Below, one piece after another: positions 28,713 to 38,579 of a DNA stretch of 64,000 bases (position 1 is the stretch's first letter; each line of letters begins with the position of its first letter). A model generated the notes under the pieces. That model did not search any database and had not been told where the DNA came from. It saw nothing but the letters and a program-made list of their open reading frames with translations. Source of the DNA: Promethearchaeota archaeon (GTDB lineage Archaea; Asgardarchaeota; Lokiarchaeia; Sigyniarchaeales; SOKP01); assembly GCA_029838195.1 (NCBI GenBank), contig JALGVJ010000015.1:34852-98851 (forward strand), given 5' to 3'. The position numbers and the translations under genes are program-made.

Positions 28713-29744
28713 CTATAAACCTGTTTTTCTTAATTGTTCTAATAATTCTTTTTGTTTTTTATTTAATTTTTTTGGTACCTTAATTTTAATTTTAACTAAC
28801 AGATTTCCTCTCTCGTCTGAATTAATTTTATAAAAACCTTGATTTTTTAACCGCAAAATAGAAAAATCTGCGGTTCCATGGGGAATAGTAACCGTTAATT
28901 CTTTTTCCACGCCGGGAACTTTTATTTTGCCTCCTAAAGCGGCCAAGGTAAAGGGAACTTCCTTTTCAATATAGAGATCATCTCCTTGGCGCTCAAATAT
29001 TGGATGAGGCTTGATATGAACTGCTATGTATAAATCTCCTGGAGGGCCTCCATTCTCACCCGGCATTCCTTTTCCTTTTAATCTCAATTTCTGATTATCT
29101 CTAATGCCCCTTGGAATCTTAACGGTTAATGTTTGAATTTGCCCGGTAATGGGATCTTTATATTGAATTCGCTTTTTTCCTCCATAAAATGCATCCATGA
29201 AATCTATTTCCATATCATATCTCAGATCATCTCCCTCTCGCGGAAAGTTAACTCTTCGAGAGGTACTTCGCGCTCTTGAACTGCCTCCTCTTTTCGAAAA
29301 TACATCGAAAATATCACCTAAATCATTGAATAAATCAAAATCTTCCCATCGAGATTGGGTTCTACCGGATGCTCCGAAATTCTTGAAGATATCTTCAAAA
29401 TTAAAGCCCCTTCCCGGCATTCCCGAACTTGAATAATAATAAGTAGTCGTGCCGTCAGGACTGGTGTAGACTCTATATCCTCCCGGACCACCAGAATATT
29501 GCTGTCCCGTGGCATAATCTCCAAAACCCTCGACTACTCCAAATTTATCATACATTTCTCGCTTTTTATCATCGGAAAGCACTTGATATGCTTCATTAAT
29601 TTCCTTGAATTTCTCTCCTGATTTAGGCTCATCCGGATTCACATCAGGATGATATTTTCTTGCTAATTTCCGAAATGCCCTCTTAATTTCTTCCTTAGTT
29701 GCATTCCTGGGCACGCCTAAAATTTTATAATAATCTTTCGCCAT
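28713..29744 (-). CDS. DnaJ-family co-chaperone lacking the zinc-finger domain (type B-like)
   Basis: A 343-residue J protein. The J domain (about 1-70) carries the H-P-D tripeptide ('Y-H-P-D-V-N-P'), followed by a Gly/Phe-rich linker and two C-terminal beta domains ('[16 protein letters not shown]', 'G-G-K-I-K-V-P-G'). The C-x2-C-x-G-x-G zinc-finger repeats of classical DnaJ are absent, so this is a CbpA/DNAJB-type protein. ATG 29744 has an upstream GGGGGAAAAG sequence; an in-frame start 7 codons earlier is less likely. It would deliver clients to the DnaK encoded just upstream. Confidence 0.9.
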   Translation of the reverse strand: MAKDYYKILGVPRNATKEEIKRAFRKLARKYHPDVNPDEPKSGEKFKEINEAYQVLSDDKKREMYDKFGVVEGFGDYATGQQYSGGPGGYRVYTSPDGTTTYYYSSSGMPGRGFNFEDIFKNFGASGRTQSRWEDFDLFNDLGDIFDVFSKRGGSSRARSTSRRVNFPREGDDLRYDMEIDFMDAFYGGKKRIQYKDPITGQIQTLTVKIPRGIRDNQKLRLKGKGMPGENGGPPGDLYIAVHIKPHPIFERQGDDLYIEKEVPFTLAALGGKIKVPGVEKELTVTIPHGTADFSILRLKNQGFYKINSDERGNLLVKIKIKVPKKLNKKQKELLEQLRKTGL

Positions 29745-29875
29745 TTCTTTTCCCCCATTTTTCATAATTCATTCTTGAATGAAATAATAAATAATCCACC
29801 AATACTCATGATATAATAATCGGAATATACTTAAAAAATAAAAATTGGAAAAAATAATAAAAAAAACTAAACACC

Positions 29876-31765
29876 CTATTCATATTCAGCATCCACTACT
29901 CCGTCATCTTGAGCAGTTGCCCTGCGGTATTTCTCTTCTTCAATTTCATCTTGTGTCTTTGGTCGTCCGCCCCCCATACCACCCGGTGAAGTTCCCGCAT
30001 AACCCTGTTGAGCTCCAGGTTGTTGTCCATACATGCGAGCAGAAACTTCATGTAAGGCGGTTTGAAGGGATTCGATTGCATTTTGAATCTTGACTTCATC
30101 ATTTGATTCCATCGCTTTCTCCAAATCCTTAATTTTCTCCTCGATTCTTGGCTTCAAATCGCCAACAATGGCTTCATTTTCTCGCATGAGTTTCTCTGCT
30201 TGATAGATTAATGCCTCACCTGTATTCTTAAGCTTGACCAATTCCTTGAATTTCCTATCTTCCTCCGCATGTTGCTCTGCTTCCCTAATCTTTTGCTGGA
30301 TTTCCTCTTCCGACATCTTATTAGAAGCCGAAATCGTTATGGATTGCGTCTTTCCAGTCGCCTTGTCTTTAGCTGAAACATTCAATATGCCATCTGCGTC
30401 AATATCAAATGTGACTTCTATTTGCGGAACGCCTCGAGGAGCTGGTGGAATGCCCGTCAAATGGAATTTCCCTAAAGAAATATTGTCCGCAGCTTTCGGT
30501 CGCTCTCCTTGTAGCACGTGAATTTCAACCGTGGTCTGATTATCGGCAGCCGTTGTAAAGACTTCCGTTTTTCTCGTCGGAATCGTCGTGTTTCTTTCAA
30601 TGAGTTTCGTGAACACGCCGCCTAAGGTTTCCACTCCTAAGGATAAGGGAGTTACATCTAAAAGTAATATATCATCTACTTCTCCAGTCAAGACACCACC
30701 TTGAATCGCCGCTCCTTGCGCCACGCACTCCATGGGGTCAATGCCACGGACTAATTTCTTGCCAAAAAATTCTTCGAATTTAGCTTGAACGCTCGGCATT
30801 CTCGTGGGTCCGCCAACCAAGATCACTTTATCAATTTGATCTTTTGTTAATTTCGAATCGCTCAATGCTTTCTTGATGGGACCTTCTAATCGTTTCAATA
30901 CAGGCTCAATCAATTGCTCTAGCTTGGCCCTGGTAAGATTCATGTTCAAGTGTTTAGGTCCACTAGCTGTTGCCGTTATGTAGGGAAGATTGATATCCGT
31001 CGAAATCGACGTAGACAATTCGATCTTGGCTTTTTCAGCAGCTTCTCGAACTCTTTGCATGGCCATTTTATCTTGTCTCAGATCAACGCCTTCTTGCTTC
31101 TTGAATTCATCAACGATGTAATTTACCAGGATTTCATCCATGTCTCTTCCGCCTAATTGGGTATCTCCGGAGGTTGCTACGACTTCAAACACCTTTTCTT
31201 CCATTTCCATAATGGTGACATCGAACGTACCTCCTCCGAGATCGAGCACTGCAATCGTTAAATGCTCATTCTCTTTATCTAAACCATAAGCAATCGCAGC
31301 AGCCGTTGGTTCGTTAATCAAGCGGCGTACGTTTAACCCTGCAATCTTTCCAGCATCCTTTGTCGCCTGCCTTTGATTATCATTGAAATATGCAGGCACC
31401 GTGATTATGGCATCCGTGACCTCCTCTCCTAAATAATCACTTGCGTCTTGCTTGATTTTCCTCAGAATCATCGCAGAAATTTCTTGGGGCGTGTATTCCT
31501 TACCATCAATATTGACTTTATAAGAAGTCCCCATTTTTCTTTTGATTCCGGTAATCGTGCGTTCCGGATTGGAAATTGCTTGTCTTCTCGCCGGCTCGCC
31601 AACTAATATTTGTCCATCTTTCGTGAACGCCACTATGGAAGGGAATGCTTTGCCGTAAAGAGTTACTCCTTCCTTGCTAGGAATGATTTCTGGTCTGCCA
31701 CCAATTAATACCGCAGCAGCAGAATTTGAGGTTCCTAAATCAATTCCAATTATCTTTTTAGTCAT
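29876..31765 (-). CDS. dnaK: Chaperone DnaK (Hsp70)
   Basis: A 629-residue Hsp70: 'G-I-D-L-G-T-S-N-S' at the N-terminus, 'D-L-G-G-G-T-F-D-V' phosphate loop, '[10 protein letters not shown]' adenosine loop, substrate domain '[17 protein letters not shown]', a helical lid, and a Gly-rich acidic tail. Full length and all signatures are intact. Asgard archaea often carry such bacterial-type DnaK systems. Transcription order is grpE, dnaK, dnaJ, clpB. Confidence 0.98.
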   Translation of the reverse strand: MTKKIIGIDLGTSNSAAAVLIGGRPEIIPSKEGVTLYGKAFPSIVAFTKDGQILVGEPARRQAISNPERTITGIKRKMGTSYKVNIDGKEYTPQEISAMILRKIKQDASDYLGEEVTDAIITVPAYFNDNQRQATKDAGKIAGLNVRRLINEPTAAAIAYGLDKENEHLTIAVLDLGGGTFDVTIMEMEEKVFEVVATSGDTQLGGRDMDEILVNYIVDEFKKQEGVDLRQDKMAMQRVREAAEKAKIELSTSISTDINLPYITATASGPKHLNMNLTRAKLEQLIEPVLKRLEGPIKKALSDSKLTKDQIDKVILVGGPTRMPSVQAKFEEFFGKKLVRGIDPMECVAQGAAIQGGVLTGEVDDILLLDVTPLSLGVETLGGVFTKLIERNTTIPTRKTEVFTTAADNQTTVEIHVLQGERPKAADNISLGKFHLTGIPPAPRGVPQIEVTFDIDADGILNVSAKDKATGKTQSITISASNKMSEEEIQQKIREAEQHAEEDRKFKELVKLKNTGEALIYQAEKLMRENEAIVGDLKPRIEEKIKDLEKAMESNDEVKIQNAIESLQTALHEVSARMYGQQPGAQQGYAGTSPGGMGGGRPKTQDEIEEEKYRRATAQDDGVVDAEYE

Positions 31766-31912
31766 TTATCATCACTCTCTTCGTTTTTTATTTTTTTTTT
31801 TAATTTGCATTTCTTGTTTTAATTTTTTTCTAATTCTTATCTTTAAAATCTATAATTTTTTTTAATAAAAGATTCGTGATTTTAATGTTAATTGTTCAAT
31901 AATCATTTAACC

Positions 31913-32515
31913 TTAATTTCGTACTATTTTTACCCGAGAAGGTCTCAATATTTCTTTATTTAAATAATATCCTTTTTCTAATTCTTGCACTATGGTTCCA
32001 TCAGGAAGATCCGGATTGTTTTCTATTAGTATGGCCTCATGTTCATGAGGATCAAACAGATCTCCTTCACAATCCATCGGCTTTACACCATATTCTCGTA
32101 ATAATTTTTCAAAATTTTCCACTATCATTGCAAGTCCTTTCTTTACCGCATCATCAATTTGTAATCCAATCAACATGTTTTGCGCTCTCTTCAAGTCATC
32201 AAGATGTTGTATTAATTTTCTCATGATATCGACTATAAATTTAGTTTTTTCTCTTTCTTGATTTCTCTCTAAGCTTTTCCGATAATTTTCGAAATCTGCT
32301 TGTAAGCGCATCAAGGAATTCAGGTATGATTCCGTCTTTTTAACGATTTCTTCATTTTTTTCTTGTTCACATTTCAATTTCTCCAATTCCTCGCTTAATT
32401 TTTTATTCTCCATGTTTAATTTCTCGAGTTCTTTAGTAAGTTTTTCGTATTCCGAAGCTTTTTTCCACAAAGAATCATATTCTTTTCTTGAAAGGATTAC
32501 TCTCTCGGGCTTCAT
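31913..32515 (-). CDS. grpE: GrpE nucleotide exchange factor
   Basis: A 200-residue GrpE: a long N-terminal coiled coil (about residues 20-80), a four-helix middle with 'L-Q-A-D-F-E-N-Y-R-K', and a beta domain ending 'L-E-K-G-Y-Y-L-N-K-E-I-L-R-P-S-R-V'. It is the first gene of the chaperone cluster. ATG 32515 with a nearby GGTG is chosen; an in-frame TTG at 32551 would add 12 residues. Nested inverted repeats lie upstream (32572-32604). Confidence 0.93.
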   Translation of the reverse strand: MKPERVILSRKEYDSLWKKASEYEKLTKELEKLNMENKKLSEELEKLKCEQEKNEEIVKKTESYLNSLMRLQADFENYRKSLERNQEREKTKFIVDIMRKLIQHLDDLKRAQNMLIGLQIDDAVKKGLAMIVENFEKLLREYGVKPMDCEGDLFDPHEHEAILIENNPDLPDGTIVQELEKGYYLNKEILRPSRVKIVRN

Positions 32516-32571
32516 GAAAATTTCACCATGATTTGATTTTTCTCTTATCAACCTATCTATTTTCAGAGTTT

Positions 32572-32604
32572 ACAATGTTTCATTGTCAATCATCTCTTGA
32601 CAAT
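32572..32604. promoter_or_regulatory. Nested inverted repeats upstream of grpE, candidate heat-shock operator
   Basis: ACAATG-TTT-CATTGT (32572-32586) overlaps TTGTCAA-N7-TTGACAA (32584-32604); both dyads are perfect. They sit 57-89 bp upstream of the chosen grpE start. They do not match bacterial CIRCE or sigma-32 sites. Control by a regulator is inferred. Confidence 0.4.
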
Positions 32605-33040
32605 CCTTAATTAATAAGAATTACTTAACCTATTTAAATGTTTCGGTTATCCAATTTTTAATGAAATTCGTCTTTAGGTTTCGAATTATAATAATTTTTA
32701 AAATAAAATGTTTTTTTCATGAGGGAGGATTTTTAATATTTCAATGATATTTGGGCATAAAATACTAAAAAAAAGCAATAAATCAGAAATGGCAAATGAT
32801 TACCTTTAAAACCTCAATTATTGAGTATTTTTTCAACTATTTCCTAAAAATAACGATGGAACCTACCAAGATGATCATTTCATGAGTAATTCTTACAATT
32901 TCATTAAATTATAAAATTTTGGAATTTAATAATAGAATTCAACGATTTAGGTGTTTATCTGAAATTTTTTTCGATATATACCAATTTTTTTAAAGAAAAA
33001 ATGAAATAACTCAAGAAGGATGAAAAAAGCATGAATCGAA
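32605..33040. other. Intergenic, no gene seen
   Basis: About 435 AT-rich bases between the convergent-side sulfotransferase gene and grpE. I see no open frame with coding character, no RNA-like GC island and no repeat, apart from AT-rich promoter-like stretches near 32620-32700. Confidence 0.5.
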
Positions 33041-33877
33041 TCATTTCACGATCACTTCTTTCGGTTTCACTTGAGGAATTGAAAGGTGTTTGGAAAGATG
33101 ATTCTGAAAATGCACCTCTCCAAGATCAATGAAGGCTCGAGCTTTCTGAACCTGTTCTCGAGAAGGAGAAATTTCCAAGAAATTTATGATTTTTTCAATC
33201 ACGCATTGGGGGTCAGAAATTAAATCATTAAAATCGATGCAAAGATGGCGCTCATTTTTAACGAATTCATCAATTCGCCTATATCCTTCCCGAATAACGG
33301 TCTCATAGCGCTTTTCATCATTGAAAACATTACCATGGCTGAGAAATTTCTTAAAAATCCCCCAGCCTAAACCCACGAGCCTCACTATAGAAAAATATCG
33401 CGAGATATATAAGATCGTTCGATACCAAGAGATAATTTTTGCTGCCTTTAGATGCGATTTTACCACGCTTTCTACATCTCTTTTTAAAACAATATAATAA
33501 GGATTGGTTAACAAGTCCTTAAAATAGGGAATTGTTGCGGAGATCGTGGGGTCTTTCCAACCCCATAACCCTTTCGAATTTTTCTCACATTCTCGGATCA
33601 AATTTTTAATTTCCGGTTCATAACACTTGACAGCCAGTCGGATTTTTTTATCATCAGGAATATCTGCCCAACTGAGCGAAAAGCTTTGAGCATAATAAAG
33701 GATATTGAGATTTAATTTATAAAATTGCTGATTTTCATAATTTCCATATTTATTTACATGTGAGGGGCGAAGTAATCCCTTTACATCACCCATTCGAACC
33801 CCTAATCGATGTAATATACCAGCAATGAGACTAGATCCAGTGCGAGGAAGACTTAGGACTACCACTGTCTTAACCAT
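33041..33877 (-). CDS. Sulfotransferase-family P-loop protein
   Basis: A 278-residue protein. The N-terminal 'V-V-V-L-S-L-P-R-T-G-S-S-L-I-A-G-I-L' is the 5'-phosphosulfate-binding loop of sulfotransferases, and a later 'L-K-R-D-V-E-S-V-V-K-S-H' matches the 3'-phosphate-binding region. Length fits. ATG 33877 is chosen over an in-frame TTG 14 codons upstream. The acceptor (lipid, sugar or protein) is unknown. Confidence 0.75.
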   Translation of the reverse strand: MVKTVVVLSLPRTGSSLIAGILHRLGVRMGDVKGLLRPSHVNKYGNYENQQFYKLNLNILYYAQSFSLSWADIPDDKKIRLAVKCYEPEIKNLIRECEKNSKGLWGWKDPTISATIPYFKDLLTNPYYIVLKRDVESVVKSHLKAAKIISWYRTILYISRYFSIVRLVGLGWGIFKKFLSHGNVFNDEKRYETVIREGYRRIDEFVKNERHLCIDFNDLISDPQCVIEKIINFLEISPSREQVQKARAFIDLGEVHFQNHLSKHLSIPQVKPKEVIVK

Positions 33878-34009
33878 GATTAAAATATATTTCAAAATAT
33901 AATAAAGATTATTATTCAAATAATAATAAGAAACGTACCATGCTTCTTCAAGAATTGATTTTTTTTATCTTGGTTTCCTTTAAGATTTGCAATAGCAATT
34001 TTATACTCT

Positions 34010-34612
34010 TCAATGTTGAATCCAATTATAAGGTCGTGGACCCATGAATAACAGAATGAAAGCTGGAATGAGAATGGCAATGCCTGCCCATCCATTGCCG
34101 AAGATCTCCAGTAATATACCCCATATCACCATCCATGGAAACTTAATAGTACTGATTAGAAGGTAATCTTCTAAAAGGGCATTCCAATCATAGCGTGAAC
34201 AAGGGTCAGAAAATCTTGGTTTAACAAAATAAAGAGAAATGATTAATACGATGGTTGCGCCAATAAATGTCCAGATTCCTGAAGAAATAAGTTTTTTAGA
34301 GTAAAAAAAGATCCCGCTAACAATATCCATAAATCCTATAATGTAATAAATGATTGCATTGATTAATCCTATAAGCCAAGCGATGCTTCCCACCACCGAA
34401 ACGAAATTTTCCATTCCCTTCCAATTAGGATGAGCTTCGGCGAGTTGTTCCCTTGTTGATGCTTGGGGAGGAGAAATGGACGATATTGGTGCATCAATTT
34501 CTATTAGCTCTTTTTTTTCTTCCTTTTCCCATGTATCATGCCCGCATTTTTCACAATAACGGCCGCCTCCTAATTTAGCACCACATTCGGGGCAGTATTT
34601 CGCATTTTTCAT
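34010..34612 (-). CDS. Zinc-ribbon membrane protein
   Basis: A 200-residue protein. An N-terminal zinc ribbon (C-P-E-C-G at 7-11 and C-E-K-C-G at 20-24) is followed by an acidic linker and about four membrane helices between residues 70 and 195. This layout is widespread in archaea with no known role. Ribosome-binding site is weak. It is divergent from the Nramp-related gene. Confidence 0.7.
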   Translation of the reverse strand: MKNAKYCPECGAKLGGGRYCEKCGHDTWEKEEKKELIEIDAPISSISPPQASTREQLAEAHPNWKGMENFVSVVGSIAWLIGLINAIIYYIIGFMDIVSGIFFYSKKLISSGIWTFIGATIVLIISLYFVKPRFSDPCSRYDWNALLEDYLLISTIKFPWMVIWGILLEIFGNGWAGIAILIPAFILLFMGPRPYNWIQH

Positions 34613-34746
34613 GAATTAATCCTTTACTTGTTTCTTTAGAATTTTTTCTAATACATGTGCGAAAGCAGTAACTTAATCTCTCATTATAAAAAAAATGAAA
34701 ATTAATTAAATTTTTCAATTCATTGAGAGCGTGATTTTACCTTATA

Positions 34747-34787
34747 AAGCACGGAGACAGTGCTTAAACCTAAGCTTAAACGTTTAA
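34747..34787. promoter_or_regulatory. Hairpin and 12-bp palindrome upstream of the Nramp-related gene
   Basis: AAGCAC-N7-GTGCTT (34747-34765) is a perfect 6-bp hairpin; 10 bp later TTAAACGTTTAA (34776-34787) is a perfect 12-bp palindrome preceded by another TTAAAC. They lie about 180-210 bp upstream of the transporter start. Nothing identifies the regulator. Confidence 0.35.
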
Positions 34788-34962
34788 TGAAAAAAACAAT
34801 TTTTTTCAATTATTAAGAGGGACTAAAATGGAACTTCTCAAAAAACATAGTAAAAAATAAAAGAAAATTTTTGTTTCATGAATCGTTTCCTTACTAAATT
34901 GATGCTAATTTAGATTTTAGGGGATTTATAATTTAAAATTGAAAATTACAAGGAATAAAAAC

Positions 34963-36324
34963 ATGTCAAACACGGATAATGTTGAAAATCCTAGGATTTC
35001 TGATCCGCCACGAACCCTGAAAGAATTTTTTAATTATCTGGGACCCGCTTTCATATTTACTGCAGCTCAAATCGGTGGAGGAGAATTAATTACCATCCCT
35101 CTCTTAGGAGCTTATTTGGGTATGAGAGGGCTTTTCTTGGTACCCTTAATTGCATTTGCTAAAATTTTCGGTCAATATTATTTGGTGCAATACGGCGTCG
35201 TGCAGGGGAAAACTTTCTTGCAAGCGTGTTGGGATAAAAAATGGATGAGATGGATGTTCATCTTGCTAATGATTGGATGTGTGTTGCATTCAATGTTGAT
35301 TGCGGGCCTTTTGGGGCAAACTGCTGGCACCGTTAATTTCTTGTTTCCAATTTCCAAGGAGTTTTGGATCCTAATGATCATGGTTCTTGGATTATTGATT
35401 GTATTCACGAGAAGCTATAAGATTCTTGAAAAAACGGCCAGTATAATGTTATGGATATTTATCTCCTTAATTACAATTGTAGCGATTTTATGGTGGCCTT
35501 CTCTTGATCAATGGATGATGGGATTTATGCCCCAAATGCCCGATGCGATCGCCGGACTTGAAACGACCTCCGGCATCATGACTGTTGCCGTTCTTTTCGT
35601 GGTTCTTGGAGCGGGTTTTGGACCTACGGTATCTTATATTTGGTATGCTAAAGATAAAAAAATGGGCATGTTTGAAGCACTCGCTAATGGTCATCACCTT
35701 CAAATAGACGATCTCACGGAAGAGGAAAAAAGACGGTTAAAAGGCTGGAAAGATATGGTATTATATCAAAACATCATATCTGCTACCATTCTTACCATTT
35801 TTTCCATATTTATGTGGATTTCCGCTGCCCAAACGCTTCATCCTTCAGGATTAAGACCTGCCGGTTGGACAATCATTCCGCAAATGGTCAGCATATTCAC
35901 TTCTACTTATGGAGAATGGTCTGGGATTTTATTCATAATTTGTGGCATATTAGCTCTTTTTTCCTCCATCATTGGTCCATTTTATGGCTTTGCAAGGCTC
36001 TATGAAGAAAGTTTTGAACGATTTGGAGTATATAGGAAGTATCATGTTGAGAGCAAGACGTTATTTAGAATTTTTCTATTAATATTCGCTTTTTTCCCCT
36101 TATTGTTCATATTTATTACGGGGCAGCCCATGTGGCTTTTCTCTACTGCGTCCATGTTAACGGGGCCTCTTTTAGGCTTGCTATATATTTTTCCCATCAT
36201 GTTGTCTTTTTTAGATACTAACAAGAAAGATTCTAAATTAAGACCCTATCGCATTTGGGCCATGGCTTTTGCAATTATTAGTGGAATATTACTCATCGTT
36301 CTATCTCTTTTAGGATGGGGTTGA
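34963..36324 (+). CDS. Nramp-superfamily-related transporter lacking the canonical metal motif
   Basis: A 453-residue protein with eleven or so membrane helices and an Nramp-like helix 1 start ('G-P-A-F-I-F-T-A-A-Q-I-G-G-G-E-L'). The D-P-G-N motif that binds Mn/Fe in true Nramp proteins is absent; the helix-6 equivalent reads 'G-A-G-F-G-P-T-V-S-Y' without the M-P-H motif. Such relatives transport other substrates or are not known. ATG 34963 is preferred to TTG 34939. Confidence 0.8.
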   Translation: MSNTDNVENPRISDPPRTLKEFFNYLGPAFIFTAAQIGGGELITIPLLGAYLGMRGLFLVPLIAFAKIFGQYYLVQYGVVQGKTFLQACWDKKWMRWMFILLMIGCVLHSMLIAGLLGQTAGTVNFLFPISKEFWILMIMVLGLLIVFTRSYKILEKTASIMLWIFISLITIVAILWWPSLDQWMMGFMPQMPDAIAGLETTSGIMTVAVLFVVLGAGFGPTVSYIWYAKDKKMGMFEALANGHHLQIDDLTEEEKRRLKGWKDMVLYQNIISATILTIFSIFMWISAAQTLHPSGLRPAGWTIIPQMVSIFTSTYGEWSGILFIICGILALFSSIIGPFYGFARLYEESFERFGVYRKYHVESKTLFRIFLLIFAFFPLLFIFITGQPMWLFSTASMLTGPLLGLLYIFPIMLSFLDTNKKDSKLRPYRIWAMAFAIISGILLIVLSLLGWG

Positions 36325-36395
36325 CCGGGCTAATTTAATCATGAGAGCAAGAAATTCAGCGACATAATTTCAAAAAAAATTAAAATAATAATTGA

Positions 36396-37853
36396 TCATT
36401 TAGGTTTTTTTTTCCCTTTATTTTTTAAATTTTTTCTCTTGAAATTCTCGTGTTCATTTGGATCTTGGAAGGACTGGGCGGAAGCTTGCTTTCGGCGGTG
36501 TTCTAATTCTCGTGCAATTTTTATATTCACGTCCTTAGTTAAAGGATAAAATATCCAGATGATTAAAGTTCCTATGAGGCTTAAAATTGTAGGAACGATT
36601 ATGTAGGCCAGATAAATTCCTTGAATGGCTAAAGGAGATTGTTCGACATTCGGAACATAGCTTGTTGCACCCAAAATAAATCCAGGAATGGCAGCTCCGA
36701 TTCCAAGTCCTGTTTTTTGAATGAACGATGTAAGAGAAGCTATTTGTCCTTCTGCTCGATGTCCTTGCTTCCATTCCACGTAATCCGTGTTGTCCGCTTG
36801 TAATCCGTAACCAACAAGCATGCCAAAACCGCCTCCAATGGCAGAGATAATGCCAATTAGAAAAATTAACGGGATTCTTGAAGGATCGATGAATAAAATA
36901 GCAAAATTGGGCAATCCACCGATAAAACCTCCTAAAACTAACGTATATTTCTTGCCATATTTATTAAGGAAAGGAGTTCCCATGATAAGTCCAATAATAA
37001 TTCCTACTACCATTAATAATGGCCCCACGCTCATTAGTTCTGGTCGTCCGACGACATACGTCCAAAAATATATTGCCATTGCGGTACTCGCTCCACTTCC
37101 TATGGAAGATGATAGATTAGATAGAAAATACACGAGTACGGGTTTAACGCTTAGAATTTTAAGAATATCTCTAAACTTATATCTTTCTTTTTTGATGGGT
37201 TCAATTCTTTCTTTTACTGCCGAAATTCCAACAACATTGCATGTAATGATGAAAATAACCGTAAAAATGATTAATGCGTGGTATCCTTCTTTAGGGGTTG
37301 GAAAACTCAATATGAAGGGGATGCTTATTGAGGCAAAAAAAATCATGCCACTAACATATCCAAGACTCTTGATGAGAGCAAGCGTGTTCCTATCTTTTCC
37401 TGTTTCCGTCATCACGGGAATCAGCGAATTGAGAGGAATGTCCATCAGATCAAATGTAATGCTGATTAGAAAATAGGAGATGTAAGCGATTATCAGTTTT
37501 CCTGCCGGAATCATACTAGGTCCTAACCATAATAACATGTAATTTAAAGAGCAGATAATGCTTCCTAGGAGGAGATAAGGCCGGAACTTACCCCATCTCG
37601 TGCGTGGAAGGTGATCTATGATGAAACCCATTAGAGGATCATTGAACCCATCAAATACTCGGACAATTAGGAACATGATACCAATACTAACAGGATTTAA
37701 GCCCACTACATCTGTATAAAAAATCAGTAAAAAGAGGGAAATCAAGGTCATGATAGGAATATTACCGATATTAACGATATAAAATGAAATTTTTTCCTTC
37801 TTATTTAGCACGCTTTTTTTAAAGAAATCGTGATTTTCGTTCATTTGAGGCAC
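36396..37853 (-). CDS. GPH-type (glycoside/pentoside/hexuronide) MFS symporter
   Basis: A 485-residue protein with about twelve helices. 'N-P-V-S-I-G-I-M-F-L-I-V-R-V-F-D-G-F-N-D-P-L-M-G' after helix 1 is the MelB/GPH signature (R-x-F-D-x-x-x-D-P). Such symporters move sugars or glycosides with a cation. The first codon is GTG; ATG at 37844 gives a protein three residues shorter. The C-terminus is Lys-rich. Substrate not readable. Confidence 0.85.
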   Translation of the reverse strand: MPQMNENHDFFKKSVLNKKEKISFYIVNIGNIPIMTLISLFLLIFYTDVVGLNPVSIGIMFLIVRVFDGFNDPLMGFIIDHLPRTRWGKFRPYLLLGSIICSLNYMLLWLGPSMIPAGKLIIAYISYFLISITFDLMDIPLNSLIPVMTETGKDRNTLALIKSLGYVSGMIFFASISIPFILSFPTPKEGYHALIIFTVIFIITCNVVGISAVKERIEPIKKERYKFRDILKILSVKPVLVYFLSNLSSSIGSGASTAMAIYFWTYVVGRPELMSVGPLLMVVGIIIGLIMGTPFLNKYGKKYTLVLGGFIGGLPNFAILFIDPSRIPLIFLIGIISAIGGGFGMLVGYGLQADNTDYVEWKQGHRAEGQIASLTSFIQKTGLGIGAAIPGFILGATSYVPNVEQSPLAIQGIYLAYIIVPTILSLIGTLIIWIFYPLTKDVNIKIARELEHRRKQASAQSFQDPNEHENFKRKNLKNKGKKKPK

Positions 37854-37948
37854 ATTTTTTGATATTTTACTTCTTTATTAAATTTTGATGATAATTGGTA
37901 TAGCATGTGATGTTTAGATAAATATTTTGATTTTCAATCCTCAGAGAA

Positions 37949-38282
37949 TCATAGAAAATGGAGCAAGGGAGTAGAAAATGATATGATATTACCATCAGAA
38001 CTCTTGCTATATAAAATAATTAAAAAAAATGGAAATAAAAATCCGTTATTGTGCCACGTATTTTTAATTTTTTTAGCTTTCAAATCTTCAATGGTTATTT
38101 CGGGATGATGATAGCGTTGATGGGATAAATAATTTGAAACATATTTAATAGTTTTTATGGACGTCAGCAATTTTTTTAATTTTTTTACGAGCTTCTTTGA
38201 AATCTTTTTCTTATACTTCTAAGGGATCAGGAGGATATTGAATGACATAATTATTTGGCATTTTTGATAAAAAATTCTGCAT
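37949..38282 (-). pseudogene. Decayed short gene
   Basis: From an ATG at 38282 the frame reads 'K-M-P-N-N-Y-V-I-Q-Y-P-P-D-P-L-E-V', then TAA at 38211-38213, then continues in frame with 'E-K-D-F-K-E-A-R-K-K-I-K-K-I-A-D-V' until TAA at 38145. Protein-like sequence then resumes in another frame ('S-N-Y-L-S-H-Q-R-Y-H-H-P-E-I-T-I') down to about 37949. One in-frame stop plus a frameshift look like decay. No family recognised. Confidence 0.45.
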
Positions 38283-38369
38283 CCAGCGGTTTCATTACTT
38301 TTGAACTTAAGAGCGGATTAATTCGATTTAATTTTTTTTAATTTGATTTTTTTTTAGAACTCGAAAACA

Positions 38370-38388
38370 ATTTTGGGAAGCCCAAAAT
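38370..38388. other. Perfect 8-bp hairpin between decayed gene and pyruvate kinase
   Basis: ATTTTGGG-AAG-CCCAAAAT. It is about 190 bp past the pyruvate kinase stop. No T-run follows on the minus strand, so a classical terminator is not supported. The rest of 38283-38579 shows no gene. Confidence 0.4.
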
Positions 38389-38579
38389 AATAGAAAGGAA
38401 ATACCAATCCTAATTTTTCCGAGTTAGCGGAAATATCTGTTTTTTTCATTAATTGTAGTATGGGAACTAATTTTCAATCGATTAATGCCGTAGCAAGCAA
38501 TCGTGCCATCATTAAAAAATTTCACACCTGTAAAATAATATATCGTCGGCTTCTTGTCATTTCTTCACGAATAGTAAGG

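Noticed and set aside
30950..31156. Open frames opposite dnaK and clpB
   Set aside because: They are reverse-strand shadows of highly expressed conserved genes.
36820..37476. Long plus-strand open frame of 218 codons
   Set aside because: It is the antisense of the GPH symporter gene and has no supporting motif or ribosome-binding site.
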